DNA from: Eubacterium sp.
Lineage (GTDB): Bacteria; Bacillota; Clostridia; Lachnospirales; Lachnospiraceae
Length of the DNA stretch: 48,883 nucleotides
Direction: 5' to 3'
Assembly (NCBI GenBank): GCA_017541035.1
Contig: JAFXZW010000101.1
Span: 1 to 48,883, forward strand
The position numbers and the translations under genes are program-made. This document shows, piece after piece, positions 33,526-43,900 of this stretch. The notes below the pieces were generated by a model. That model did no database searches. It saw only the letters and a list, made by a program, of their open reading frames with translations, and had not been told where the DNA came from. The stretch's first letter is position 1; the number at the start of each line of letters is the position of its first letter.

Positions 33526-36500
33526 TCAAATAAAATCGAAGGTGGCCTGCTCGTAACTGAGTTCCTGATATTCCGGCAGTTCTTCTTCATTTCTGCTGCT
33601 GTAACGAGTAACCACGGTGATGGCCTTTCCATCCGCCATCTGCTGCCCCAGCACATAGTTCACATCAAACCGGCCGGTGATCTCCGGCGTAGCACCGCGG
33701 GAAGGTACGATCAGCTGCACATGATTGGCAGAAAGAAGCGCGAAAATAGGTTCCCAGATATAGATATCCTTCGCCGCGCCAAAGGGATTATCGATGAAAA
33801 CCGTCTTCGTCAGTTCACCTGCATCCTGTGGCGCATACATACCCGCAATATAATTGATGACAGAAATAAGAAACTGGATGTAAATACCCTGAGACTGACC
33901 GGTACTTCCGACAGCCTCCTCATATTTCAGATACCTGCTCTGTTCCCGGATCCGTTCCCTCTTATAAAGCTGCAGATGAATCTTATTCATATCCGTCACG
34001 ATGACGCCGAAAAGCTTCTTCAGCGCCAGCTCCGAGGAAAGGAACTTATGCTGCTCCTCCTCCGTGGCCCTCTTATCCGCCTCTGTCACCATGCGGTCGA
34101 TATGTTCCGCCATCCGCTCCCGTAAAAATTCGTCCTTCACATAGGGGATGGATAGCTTCACCATACGGATCATCTCTCCGTCCATGCGGATCTGAGACAG
34201 CTGAGGCAGCTTTTCCAGTTCGGTCCGCACATCCAGGCAGCGCTCCAGGCACTGTTCCACAAAATTCTCCTTCAGCTTCTCCATATCATGGATGCCCTGC
34301 TCCACACGGGAACGCTCCAGCTGGATCAGCTGTTCCATTTCCGCAAGACGCTTTGCCAGCTGTTCCGCATCGTCCCGATTTCCCGGAAGCTCCGCATCAT
34401 CCCGAACGGAATTGGACAGCGCCGCAGCCCCCATTTCCATCAGCGTCTGCGTAACCTGTCCCTTGGTACGCAGCATCTGGCTTCTTGCCCGCTCCAGTCC
34501 CTTTTCGTTCCGGTCCAGGCGTACCAGCAGCTCCTCGAAATCCGCCTGCAGATCTCCTTCCTCATCCCGCACGGTCACGTTGGAAATGTCGATGTGATTC
34601 CGTTCGATCAGCCTTCCTGCCTCTCGATACAGACCGTCCCATTCCTGGCTCTGCTTCTGGAAGGATTTCAGTTCCTCTCTGGCTGCCTTTAGCTTCTCCT
34701 TTGCGGAAGCACATTGTTGCTCCGCCTCGGGTATGGCACGAACCATTTCCTCCGGAGTAAGGGAGACCGGTTCAAACTCCCCGAATGCGTCCCGGTAATT
34801 CCGGACGGCATAAAGAACGCCGCCCTGCATCCGGTCTGCCTCAGCCTTTTCCGCAGCCAGTTCCTTCTCGGCTTTATCCAGATCCTCTTTCTTCTTTCGA
34901 AAGGCCTCCTCCCTTTCCCGTAGTTCCGCGGGATTTCCGGGCAGTATTACTCCTTTCAGGTAGTTTTCCTCCAACATTTCCGAATCCACCCGGCGATCCA
35001 GGATACCCTGCCGCAAGCGGGCGATACCGCTTTCCACAGACTCCCGAAGCAGTTTTCTCTTCAGGCGGAGCTCCTCCGCATTTTCTGCACTCTGCTTCCA
35101 AAGCCGGAAACGGGCCGTAAGCTCCTCACGGCTTCCCTTTGCAGGTTCAGCGCCCTCCGCCTGCCAGGGTGCATATTGTTCCTGCCAGGTTATCCGCAGG
35201 AGGGTCAGCGCTTCCTCAAGCTTTGCGGCTGCACTCTGCAGCTGTGCCCTCTCCTGCAAACCGCTTTTCTCCGCATCCTCACTGTCTCGAAGGACACGCT
35301 CCAGACGATCCTTTGCACTCTTCTGCTCCCGCAGCTGTTCCTGAATGCCGCTTTCCTGCCGGTCCAGCCGGATCAGGGCCTTCAATGCCTCTTCATCCTT
35401 GCGGAGAACCGACAGCCTTTCCTCCGCATCTCCCAACTGCTGCATCAGGGAGAGCCTTTCCTGCCGATCCTTACGTATGGTATCCGCCAGTTCCGCCACT
35501 GCCTTTTCCAGTGCGGGCAGTTCCTCTGCCGAAAGATGCAGGGTTTCCCGTATCTCCTCAAGCAGAAAGGCAAGGTCCTTCTTCTCTGCCGTTACCGCAT
35601 CCTGTAAATAATCTCTTTCGGTACGTACATTTTCCGTCTGATCGGAAAGACTCTGCAGAAGCTGTTTTTCCGTTTCCTCCGAAAGGAAGAATTTCTTTTC
35701 CCGAACAACGGAGAACGCCTTATTCTCCGTATCTTCCGCCTCTTCCGATGCCGTAAGTCCGCCCAGCGCATCCCAGTCATAGATCCGCACCAGCTCACCG
35801 CCCACCTCCATATGGGACAGCTCCCTGTCCTCCTGAAGCTCTTCAAAGCCCCGGGCTACAATGCCGTAGGGAAGTTCCGGACGCAGCGAAAGAAGCCTCT
35901 CCCGTTCCTCCCGGGGAAGCTGCGCCAGATAATCCATACCGAACATGGCTGAGGTTCCATGCCTCGTGGAAATGTACCCCAGCACACGATCCACTCCGTC
36001 GGAGAGGGAAATGAGCCTCCCTTCCCGGATCTCTTCTCTTCTTTTTTCCAACCGGTGCAATTCCTGTTCCAGCTCCGAGAGCCGTGTCAGATCACGGGAA
36101 AGTTTTCGGTAAACCGCATCGGCGATTTCAGATCTTTCCCTGCCGTCAGCAGGACCTCCATCGCCCGGTTTATCCCCCGCCTGGTAGATCCGTCCCAGTT
36201 CCCGGATCCGTTCTTCTCTTTCCGCTTTACCGGACTGTTCCCGCTCCGCATACTGAAGAAGCTGTCGCAGGACATCCAGTTCTTCCTTCTTTTCCCTGTA
36301 TTCCTGTTCCTTTCCTTCCTCTTCTTCCTCACTGAAGGCGATTCTTCTCTGCAGCTCCCGGATCAGTTCCTCCTTCTCCTCCGCCTCCTTCTCACATTCG
36401 GAAAGCCTTATGGAGAAAGGCGTAAGACTTACCTCGGAAAGGCTCTCCCTCAGCGCCTCCCGCCGGTCCGCCGCTTCCTTTCTTTCCACAGCCAACGCCG

Positions 36501-37926
36501 CCGTATCGCGCTCCAGAACTGCCAATTCGATCCTGGCATCCAGAAGTGCCTTTTCACTCTTTTCCTGCCTTACCGTCAGCACGCTGAGACGTTTTTCAGT
36601 TTCCTCTATCTTACACCGAAGCTCATTTTCTTCAGCATCCATATACCGGCGGATTCCCTCCACCACCGGCCCGATCTCGGCCGGACGATCCTCCGTCTCC
36701 TCCAGCAGAAGCTGCTCTCTCTTCCGTTCTTCCTCTTTCAGTGTCAGATAATCCAGTTCTGACCGCCTGTACAGGATAGCCTGCTCTTCTGCCCTATTCT
36801 TCTCCTTCTCCGCACAAAGAAGCGCTTCCTTCCGGTCCACCTCCTTCCGCTTTTCTTCATATTCCTGTTGTAAACCGGTGGCTTTCAGCCGTTCCGTATA
36901 AGCTCTCAGTTCCTCCGTCTCCGCCTCCGCCCGGGTCACACAATCCTGCAGACGGGACATTTCCTTCTCACGGCCCGCATGACGGGCATCCAGTGTGAGA
37001 TAGATCCCTCCCAGTCCGGAAAGGATATCCTCCCGCTCCGCATAAATCCCCGCAAAGGATTGAATCCGGTCCCTGAACAGCCTGAGAAGCTCCGCTTCAT
37101 GGTCAAATGTGCTGATGTCCTTTTTCTTCTCCGCCAGCTCCCGAAGCTGTCCGCGAATCTCCATCAGCAGCTTCGCAGCGGAATCCTCCTTCTGATCATC
37201 CTGCTCAGTCTTTACCCTGTTGGCCTTCTCAATGATCTCTTCGATCAGAAGATCTTCCACCACCCGGCGTGTTGTGCGGTAATGTGTCTCAAACCAGGCC
37301 CGTACATGTCCTTCAGTCTGGTTAATACCCCTGATGATCTCCCACTGACTTTCAACGATCCCGTACCGGGCAATGAAACGCTGGTACTCTCCCTTCCGGT
37401 CAAAAATGAATACCTTCAGCCGGTTCTCTCTGCGCGCCAGATCGTGCAGATAATTCTTCAACGCCTGATAGGTCATTCGATTCTCGCCCTCTGAAAGAGG
37501 CAGATTGATGATGTCGTATTTTCCGTATTCCTGATAGAAAATGCAGTAGTTAAAATACTCCACCGATGCCACATCCCGTTCTGTCTCTTCCATGCGGTCT
37601 CTTGCCTTGCGGGCGCAGAAGCCTGTGGTCAGATAGCGAAACCCGTCTGTAATATTCCGGCTGTCCAGCTTCCATTCCACCAGGGAATGGATCGTAGTAT
37701 TGCCGCAACTTTCCCGGAAAAGCTTCTCCAAAGGCTGTTTTTCATCCAGTGTACAGTTGGGAAGCATACACTGCATGAGCAGCAGCATCAAAACGCTCTT
37801 ACCTCCGCCATTGGCCAGATCATAGAGCGTATTTCTCCCATAGAGACGCATGGTGAAATCATCATACTCCTGGGTTCCGAAATTATATTTTACGTTATTT
37901 ACCCGGATCCGGTTGATACTGGGCAT
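33526..37926 (-). CDS. JetC/MukB-like SMC-type ATPase
   Basis: The 1466-aa protein has an N-terminal ATPase half with Walker A NGGGKS (39-44), a long coiled-coil region (about 270-1290, rich in Glu, Arg, Leu heptads), and a C-terminal half with the signature-like GSTGQSQGIYIQF (about 1340) and Walker B TVFIDNPFG (about 1375-1383). This is the SMC/MukB/JetC layout of motors that extrude DNA loops. The residue after the Walker B Asp is Asn, not the usual catalytic Glu. It forms an operon with jetB- and jetA-like genes; no JetD is in the window. GGAGGTTAACCC lies before the ATG. Confidence 0.85.
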   Translation of the reverse strand: MPSINRIRVNNVKYNFGTQEYDDFTMRLYGRNTLYDLANGGGKSVLMLLLMQCMLPNCTLDEKQPLEKLFRESCGNTTIHSLVEWKLDSRNITDGFRYLTTGFCARKARDRMEETERDVASVEYFNYCIFYQEYGKYDIINLPLSEGENRMTYQALKNYLHDLARRENRLKVFIFDRKGEYQRFIARYGIVESQWEIIRGINQTEGHVRAWFETHYRTTRRVVEDLLIEEIIEKANRVKTEQDDQKEDSAAKLLMEIRGQLRELAEKKKDISTFDHEAELLRLFRDRIQSFAGIYAEREDILSGLGGIYLTLDARHAGREKEMSRLQDCVTRAEAETEELRAYTERLKATGLQQEYEEKRKEVDRKEALLCAEKEKNRAEEQAILYRRSELDYLTLKEEERKREQLLLEETEDRPAEIGPVVEGIRRYMDAEENELRCKIEETEKRLSVLTVRQEKSEKALLDARIELAVLERDTAALAVERKEAADRREALRESLSEVSLTPFSIRLSECEKEAEEKEELIRELQRRIAFSEEEEEGKEQEYREKKEELDVLRQLLQYAEREQSGKAEREERIRELGRIYQAGDKPGDGGPADGRERSEIADAVYRKLSRDLTRLSELEQELHRLEKRREEIREGRLISLSDGVDRVLGYISTRHGTSAMFGMDYLAQLPREERERLLSLRPELPYGIVARGFEELQEDRELSHMEVGGELVRIYDWDALGGLTASEEAEDTENKAFSVVREKKFFLSEETEKQLLQSLSDQTENVRTERDYLQDAVTAEKKDLAFLLEEIRETLHLSAEELPALEKAVAELADTIRKDRQERLSLMQQLGDAEERLSVLRKDEEALKALIRLDRQESGIQEQLREQKSAKDRLERVLRDSEDAEKSGLQERAQLQSAAAKLEEALTLLRITWQEQYAPWQAEGAEPAKGSREELTARFRLWKQSAENAEELRLKRKLLRESVESGIARLRQGILDRRVDSEMLEENYLKGVILPGNPAELREREEAFRKKKEDLDKAEKELAAEKAEADRMQGGVLYAVRNYRDAFGEFEPVSLTPEEMVRAIPEAEQQCASAKEKLKAAREELKSFQKQSQEWDGLYREAGRLIERNHIDISNVTVRDEEGDLQADFEELLVRLDRNEKGLERARSQMLRTKGQVTQTLMEMGAAALSNSVRDDAELPGNRDDAEQLAKRLAEMEQLIQLERSRVEQGIHDMEKLKENFVEQCLERCLDVRTELEKLPQLSQIRMDGEMIRMVKLSIPYVKDEFLRERMAEHIDRMVTEADKRATEEEQHKFLSSELALKKLFGVIVTDMNKIHLQLYKRERIREQSRYLKYEEAVGSTGQSQGIYIQFLISVINYIAGMYAPQDAGELTKTVFIDNPFGAAKDIYIWEPIFALLSANHVQLIVPSRGATPEITGRFDVNYVLGQQMADGKAITVVTRYSSRNEEELPEYQELSYEQATFDFI

Positions 37927-37985
37927 GGGTTAACCTCCAAATGAAATGAAACGATATACACCACGGCGCCCTGGAGCCGGCCACC

Positions 37986-38108
37986 AGTGTCTTTCTCGGC
38001 CCGGCTCGCGCCTTAACTGCGGGTGCCCCTAGCGGCACTAGGCTTCCCGCTTCGCCTAAGCTCGCGGATTGCCAAGTGCCGAGACCCGCAATGACCTCGC
38101 AAGACACT
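37986..38108. repeat. GC-rich multi-stem element between jetB and jetC
   Basis: Nested perfect inverted repeats define it: AGTGTCTT/AAGACACT (37986-37993, 38101-38108), TGCGGGT/ACCCGCA (38018-38024, 38084-38090), CGGCACT/AGTGCCG (38034-38040, 38075-38081) and TAGGC/GCCTA (38039-38043, 38054-38058). An alternative hairpin is CGGG-CCTAG/CTAGG-CCCG. It fills most of the 256-bp jetB-jetC gap and is richer in G+C than its flanks. It looks like a small mobile repeat or a structured RNA in the operon. Confidence 0.75.
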
Positions 38109-38182
38109 GTGAGCCGACTTATCCGGCGCCTGTATGGTTCAATTTATAGTTCCGGCCAGAATTCCCCAAGCAGAGTTTAAAA

Positions 38183-38893
38183 TCACTCTTTTTTCGCAAG
38201 CAGGGAACTCAATCTTCCCTTCTCGTCTTCAAAATACCCCTCCGCCAGAGCGCGGAAACGGTCTGTGGGATAGAAGCGATCCTCCGTGGAAAGAAAGAGC
38301 TTCTCTCCCTGCAGGAAATTCATGGTAAGCTTCACGATTCCCATGCGGGAGCTGCGGCCTGCTTTATTTCTGTCAGCATCATCATTTGCCGAAAGGGGCA
38401 GCTCATGCCAGAGCAGAGCAACCGACTTGAAGCCCTCCTTTTCCTTCTCTCCCAGAGACTCATACACATCCGTTTCCTTCACGATCGCTTCCGCGGCCGA
38501 ACTTACGGCCTGAAGCAGTTCCTCCAGCCGGATATAATCCCGGGTCTGATACGTGGCTGAATCCGTGTAGAAACACAACAAAGCCTGATAAATGATAAAA
38601 TATACCAGATAGAGCTCACGATTGATCCTAAGGCCCAGGAGACGCTTCAGATCGTCATTTGTGTAGCCGAACACCTTATTGCCTTCCCCTGCTGTGACAA
38701 AAAGTGCTTCATTATATTCATATACTGTGATGTTCAGCCTTCCGAACAGCTTCGTAACCAGCTCATAAACCTCACTGTTCCCATAATAAGCCTGGTAGAG
38801 TTCCGCTGTAGCCGGACGGTTTTTCGCTATGTCTCCCCCCGACAAAAGGAGACTGAAGATCTCCATGGCTGTTGTGATCGTTTTATCTTCCAA
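38183..38893 (-). CDS. JetB/MukE-like subunit (DUF6063-type)
   Basis: The 236-aa soluble protein starts MEDKTITTAMEIFSLLLSGGDI and contains LVTKLFGRLNITVYEYNEALFVTAG and VYFIIYQALLCFYTDS. Position between jetA and jetC, and size, fit the MukE-like KITE subunit of Wadjet complexes, in which two winged helices bind the kleisin. The start is TTG at 38893, with GGGAGG eight bases upstream. Family naming is from memory of similar Clostridial loci and should be treated as probable. Confidence 0.75.
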   Translation of the reverse strand: MEDKTITTAMEIFSLLLSGGDIAKNRPATAELYQAYYGNSEVYELVTKLFGRLNITVYEYNEALFVTAGEGNKVFGYTNDDLKRLLGLRINRELYLVYFIIYQALLCFYTDSATYQTRDYIRLEELLQAVSSAAEAIVKETDVYESLGEKEKEGFKSVALLWHELPLSANDDADRNKAGRSSRMGIVKLTMNFLQGEKLFLSTEDRFYPTDRFRALAEGYFEDEKGRLSSLLAKKE

Positions 38894-38930
38894 TGATTAT
38901 TCCTCCCGGTTGCACTAATCCTGTATCCAC

Positions 38931-40577
38931 TCATGGTGAGCCTTCTCTCCTGCAGTCCTCGAAGGTCATCATCCGTACACGTCCGCCCCGGATACCATTT
39001 TCCTCCGGGAGCTCCACCATTTCATTTCCATACAGAATACGAAAATGAATCGGTCGGAATCTTTCTTTTTCCTCTTCTGTGAAAAGCTCAGCCGCATAGC
39101 CCTCCAGAAAGGTTTCGGGCTGTGAAAGGCTTTCGGAAAGAATGTACTCTTCCTTTTTGGCAAGGTGTACCAGAAAAGAGAAATAATCCCGGTTCCGGAA
39201 GACCTCCTTGCCGAAACGGGTTTCCAGGATTGCATTCAGCTCAGGGAGTGTGATGGTATTCCACCGAAGGATGCGCTCCAGAAGTTCCCTGAAAAGGAAG
39301 GCAAAATTCTGTCCCACCACCCGGGACATCTTTTCATCCTCATACTGAAAATCAAGATCCGGCTTCAGCGCCTTCCTCTTCTCCTGCTCCTCCTCCGGCA
39401 GCTGGACTTCGTTCACCAGCTTATCGATCGAGCGAATGGAAAAAGATCTTCTCTTCCTTGGCAGCAGAAAGGGGGCGATCACACGCAGCATGTCCTCCGG
39501 TCTGTCCTCCCGGATAAGAGTCCGAAGAGCTTCCCTGAAATCAAAGGCCGGACGCAAAGCCTTCAGCTTCGCACGTTCCGTCATTTCACCGGCCATACGG
39601 GAAAGGCCTGCCGCCTCCTCCATCAGAAGGCGATGACTCTCGATGGTTTTCTTCAGTTCGGTTTCCAACGTCATGATCTCGGGAGATGAGAAACGTGCTG
39701 CAGCCTGATCCACCAGTACTTTATTCTGTTGAAAGGATTTACGTTCCTGATCGAACCATTTGGAGATCCGTTCCATATACGCCCGGCTGCGGGCCAGTCC
39801 TGTGGGCAGATCCTCCCTGAGCAGCCTCACCACTTCCTCCCGTTCCTTCTTCAGAAGTCCAACCTCCAGATTGATCCTCCGGATCACATCAATACCACCG
39901 CTGAAATTCCGGCTGCGGATCATTTTCGAAAGCAGAAGCTGTTCCGTGGAAATGGTGCTCTCATCTCTCATCTCTTTCGTAGAAAGATAGAATTCAATTC
40001 CATCCGCCGTGATGGAATAAACAACCTCTCCATCCTGTACCCTGCCTTCAATGAGCCGGACAAAGCCTTCCCGTCTCGTGTGGCTCTCCGGGTCGTAGAA
40101 GGGAAAGATAAAAGGCTTTCCGTCATTCCGGATCCGATCGAAGAGATAACGCGCAAGCTCCTTTATTTCTTCTTCCGCGGATCCTGCCTTCGTCCGCACT
40201 CCGTCCTTCCCAGTCAGTCCAGGCGTTTCCGACATGCCATCCGTTCCGGTCTTCTCCGTCATCTTGAGCGAAGCGAAGGATCCCCCCGTCCTGCCGTCTG
40301 TAAAACATTGCGGAAAATCCCTCTTCAACAACCGGCTTAAAAAACGTTCAATCTCCTCATAACGGGACATTTTCCCATGATAATGATTCTCCTCGATCAG
40401 ATACCGGAGAAGAGCCATCAGGATATATCCCATATCCATCTCCCGGTACTGCCCGTCTTTATACTGAGCCAGCGATGTTTCAGACAGCACAAAGAACGGA
40501 TAGTACTTTTTCAGGTACAGCATCCGTTCTTTTTCACTATGCAGTATTTCATTGATCAGGGCATGCCCTTCAGCCAT
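38931..40577 (-). CDS. JetA/MukF-like kleisin subunit (DUF5716-type)
   Basis: The 548-aa protein begins with a helical, winged-helix-like region (LINEILHSEKERMLYLKKYYPFF; YILMALLRYLIEENHY), has ITADGIEFYLSTKEM, and a long helical central part (about 230-370). It ends with a domain containing LERILRWNTITLPELNAILETRFG. This fits the MukF-like kleisin of Wadjet systems, which bridges the SMC heads. Residues about 93-135 are a low-complexity insert partly encoded by an inverted dispersed repeat (40258-40283). It is first of the operon, with AGGAAGG before the ATG and a promoter at 40674-40702. Confidence 0.77.
   Translation of the reverse strand: MAEGHALINEILHSEKERMLYLKKYYPFFVLSETSLAQYKDGQYREMDMGYILMALLRYLIEENHYHGKMSRYEEIERFLSRLLKRDFPQCFTDGRTGGSFASLKMTEKTGTDGMSETPGLTGKDGVRTKAGSAEEEIKELARYLFDRIRNDGKPFIFPFYDPESHTRREGFVRLIEGRVQDGEVVYSITADGIEFYLSTKEMRDESTISTEQLLLSKMIRSRNFSGGIDVIRRINLEVGLLKKEREEVVRLLREDLPTGLARSRAYMERISKWFDQERKSFQQNKVLVDQAAARFSSPEIMTLETELKKTIESHRLLMEEAAGLSRMAGEMTERAKLKALRPAFDFREALRTLIREDRPEDMLRVIAPFLLPRKRRSFSIRSIDKLVNEVQLPEEEQEKRKALKPDLDFQYEDEKMSRVVGQNFAFLFRELLERILRWNTITLPELNAILETRFGKEVFRNRDYFSFLVHLAKKEEYILSESLSQPETFLEGYAAELFTEEEKERFRPIHFRILYGNEMVELPEENGIRGGRVRMMTFEDCRREGSP
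40258..40283. repeat. Inverted copy of the dispersed repeat inside jetA
   Basis: GTCATCTTGAGCGAAGCGAA followed by GGATCC is the reverse complement of the repeat family seen at 30514 and elsewhere. It lies in frame and encodes GSFASLKMT (about residues 99-107) of JetA. Confidence 0.85.
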
Positions 40578-40673
40578 TACGCAATCCTTCCTGCGGGATT
40601 ATGTGCCTCTTTACATACATTGTAACTGTTCAGCATTTTTCAGGATCTCACGAACAGAGCCCCATTTCAATAT

Positions 40674-40702
40674 ATTGTACCAAAAATAAAACCGTATCAC
40701 AA
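40674..40702 (-). promoter_or_regulatory. Putative promoter of the jetABC operon
   Basis: The minus strand reads TTGTGA, 17 bp, TACAAT, about 97 bp before the jetA ATG. The following UTR has no recognised structure. No gene is seen in 40578-40880. Confidence 0.6.
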
Positions 40703-40880
40703 GAACTTGCGTAATAAAATGATGACAGAGTCAAATGCCACAATCACATCAGCAACCATAATTAACCCACAGTATCCACTAATCAGCAGAGCAAAATCAA
40801 ACGTGCGAAAAGCCATTGAAAGTGTCACCCACCGAATACTGCACGCGTGATGTATGTGATGCAAATCATTACCCGAGGAT

Positions 40881-40918
40881 AACGAAAGAAGGCTATCCCG
40901 TAAAATCCGGAACAGCCT
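40881..40918 (-). terminator. Putative terminator after the first LRR surface protein
   Basis: On the minus strand AGGCTGTTCC...GGGATAGCCT forms an interrupted hairpin followed by TCTTTCGTT, 7 bp after the stop of the 40925 gene. The stem has an internal loop, so strength is uncertain. Confidence 0.5.
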
Positions 40919-40924
40919 CTCTCA

Positions 40925-43900
40925 TTATCTGTAGTTTGTACAAATACCCTTCTTGTTAAACGTGTAAACTTTTCCATCGATTGTTTCATTACAGTTGATT
41001 GCCACCGTACCGTCCGGTCTTGCGTAATACATGTTATCTTTATAGGGTATCCACCCGGTGAGCATCTGACCATTCTTGTTAAAGCCATAGTAGTCATTTC
41101 CGATCTTCTGCCAGCCGGTCACCACCTTGCCATCTTTAACTGCGTAGTACTTATTACCATTATAATCGATCCACCCGGTCTGTAGAGCGCCGGTTGTCTG
41201 ATTCATAAAATAGTAATTTCCCGCCACCTTCACAAATCCGGTCTGCATCGCTCCCTTCTTGAAGTAGTAGATATTGCCGTCAATCATGTTCACACCATTT
41301 ACCATCTTGCCGCTGCTTGCAAAATAAAATCTGTTCTTCTCGTAGTCCAGCCATCCGGTGTGCATCGCTCCACCTTTTTCAGGATCCAGATAGAAAACTC
41401 CCTTTGACGTCTTAAGTACACCAGTCTGCTGGATACCTTTGCTATTGAAGTAGTATACGTTATCCGGAAGCCGCAGTGTTCCTTTGACCATCTTTCCGTC
41501 ATCTGCAAAATAGTATCTGTTCTTTTCATAATCCAGCCACCCGGTCCACATTCTTCCATTTTGCGGGTCAAAATAATAATAACTGCCGTCTGCCCGGACC
41601 ACACCTTTAGCCATAGCCCCTGTCACAGGATCCATGTAATATACTATGCTTCCAAAGCGGAGAAAGCCGGTTTGAAGCACGCCATTTTCATCAAAATAGT
41701 ACGCTTCATCATCCAGGTGCAGCCATCCGGTTTGCCTGCCCCGATAACCGTTCAGATAATATCTCTTTCCATCGATTTCCTGCCATTCGGTCAGGAGCAT
41801 CCCATCTTCAGCCATATAATATATTTGTCCCTTGTCAGATGTTATCCATCCGCTCTTTATCTGTGTAACCGGCCTGTAGGGATTCACAGTGCAGAAGACC
41901 GGTGAAGAATCGCATGTATAATACCAGTGCACACGTCCGTCACTGCAGAATATAGGCTCACAATCAGATAACCTAGCGCTCAGGCTTCCGATCTCGGAGC
42001 ATACATTTCCGGAACCATCAACCAGAACATATTTAACCACCACACCTTCAGCCAGATAATTGGATAATTCTCTATCCGTAGAGCTTTCCTCCCATAACAC
42101 CAGGAACTGGTGATCATTGAGCTTAACAATATACGGGGTTCCCACATTTACAGGGTCTGAATCGGAATAAAATGTAAGCTGTTTATTATCTGCATGCCTC
42201 AGGTCCTTATCCGTGATCCCAATATATGCATTCCGGTTCAGTGCCTTTTTGGAAGTATCAAGATTATACGTTACCAGGATATTGTCTGAAGACATTGCCG
42301 CTCCGCCGATGGCAAATCCGGTATAATTAATGTGCATATTCGATAAACTTCCGTCTTCATTTCTTACAGAGTTTTCTATAACATATCTCAATCCCTTTGC
42401 ATTTACAAACTCTTTATTAAAAGCCGTATCAAGATCATGCTTTGAAGCTTCAACACCCCCCACCTGATATGCTTCCTCGTGATCTATCCTGTATATATAA
42501 TTTCCCTCACACATGACAAACTGATTATTGGAATGCGAAACATAGCCTTTCATTACACCTATCTGCTGCATCCTTTCCTCATTGATCGCCAGCGAAATGC
42601 TTTCCTGATGATTCAGGCCATCACTTAATTTATACATGGTATGTGCTGCATGAATATACAGTACCCCGTTATACTCTGTCATACGAAGAGTCCCAAAATC
42701 GAAAATTCTGTATGTATCCAAACCGTAAAGCGATAAGGATGCCTGTCTTTTCCAGTTCTTGTCATATTTCACAACCCGAAGCACTTCAACCTCGTCACTT
42801 TCACCCGTATTATCATGTCCGTACACAATATAGTTAGCATCAGCGGCGCTGTAAAAACCTCCAAACTTAGGTAACTCGGGTTCTATAGAAGCAAGCATCT
42901 GCCTGTAAGCACCGTCTTTTGCAAACTGTTCGACGATCACCTTACCATCTGCATACTCTATCCGATCAAGATAACCCTCCTTATCCTCATAGAGATATGC
43001 TTTGTAAACATAGGACCAAATGCTGTAATTATAACCTTTATTATTTGATACCGTACCATCCGATGTTACAGGCCAGGGAGTATCTTCATAATCTGCATCA
43101 TCTTCAACCCTGATCTCAATCGTTGTACTAAGACCCGTACTATATTCAGCCGTTATGACAGCCGTTCCGACACCCATACCGAAAACTATACCAGCACTGT
43201 CTACTGTCACCACCTTAGTATCCCCTGAACTCCACTTTATAATCTCTTCCTTGGAACTGTTATCACTGACAGTCAGCGTCATGGATTCATTTCTTTTCAG
43301 TGAGGTGCTTTCCGAAACAATCTCCATGGTTGTCGCATCACTCATAAGCTGGTATTTCTCAAATGAGAATTCTCCAGCCTCGCTTCGCTCCAAAATATGA
43401 AGCTGGTCACCGATCCTGTACATGGAGAACACATGCTCCTTAGTCCTTGGATATACACATATTACATCTCCGTTAAGATCATATTCCTTTATGGTCTTAT
43501 CTCCCGTATAAACAAGAAATGAATCATGCTCCGGGCTGTATATTGTTCTCATACCGAAGCTGAGCTCGTGATCACCCGCATAATCCTCCGGATATTCACG
43601 ATTTGCCCAGAATATCGCTTTAGCAGTTGATTGTGAGTCAATATAGTAGTTTGCAGTCATTTTAAATACATCCAAAGCATTCGAATCAAAAAACGAAGTT
43701 ACTCCGGTCAAAGTCGTCGCCAGATATCTGCCTTCAAAAAGAACCGGCGGATGAGCAGCAGAATAAGACGGCCAATAATACACTATCGAATGATGCTCCA
43801 GTTTTGTTTCTCCATCCTCTTCATAAAGGAGACACGCTTCAGCTTCCAGTCCTGTCGATTTAAGAGATGATGTTACCTCTGCATAAAAATTACCGTTTGT

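Noticed and set aside
37895-38107. 70-codon minus-strand open frame over the jetB-jetC spacer
   Set aside because: It is made of the inverted-repeat element and overlaps the jetC start; no ribosome binding site or family match.
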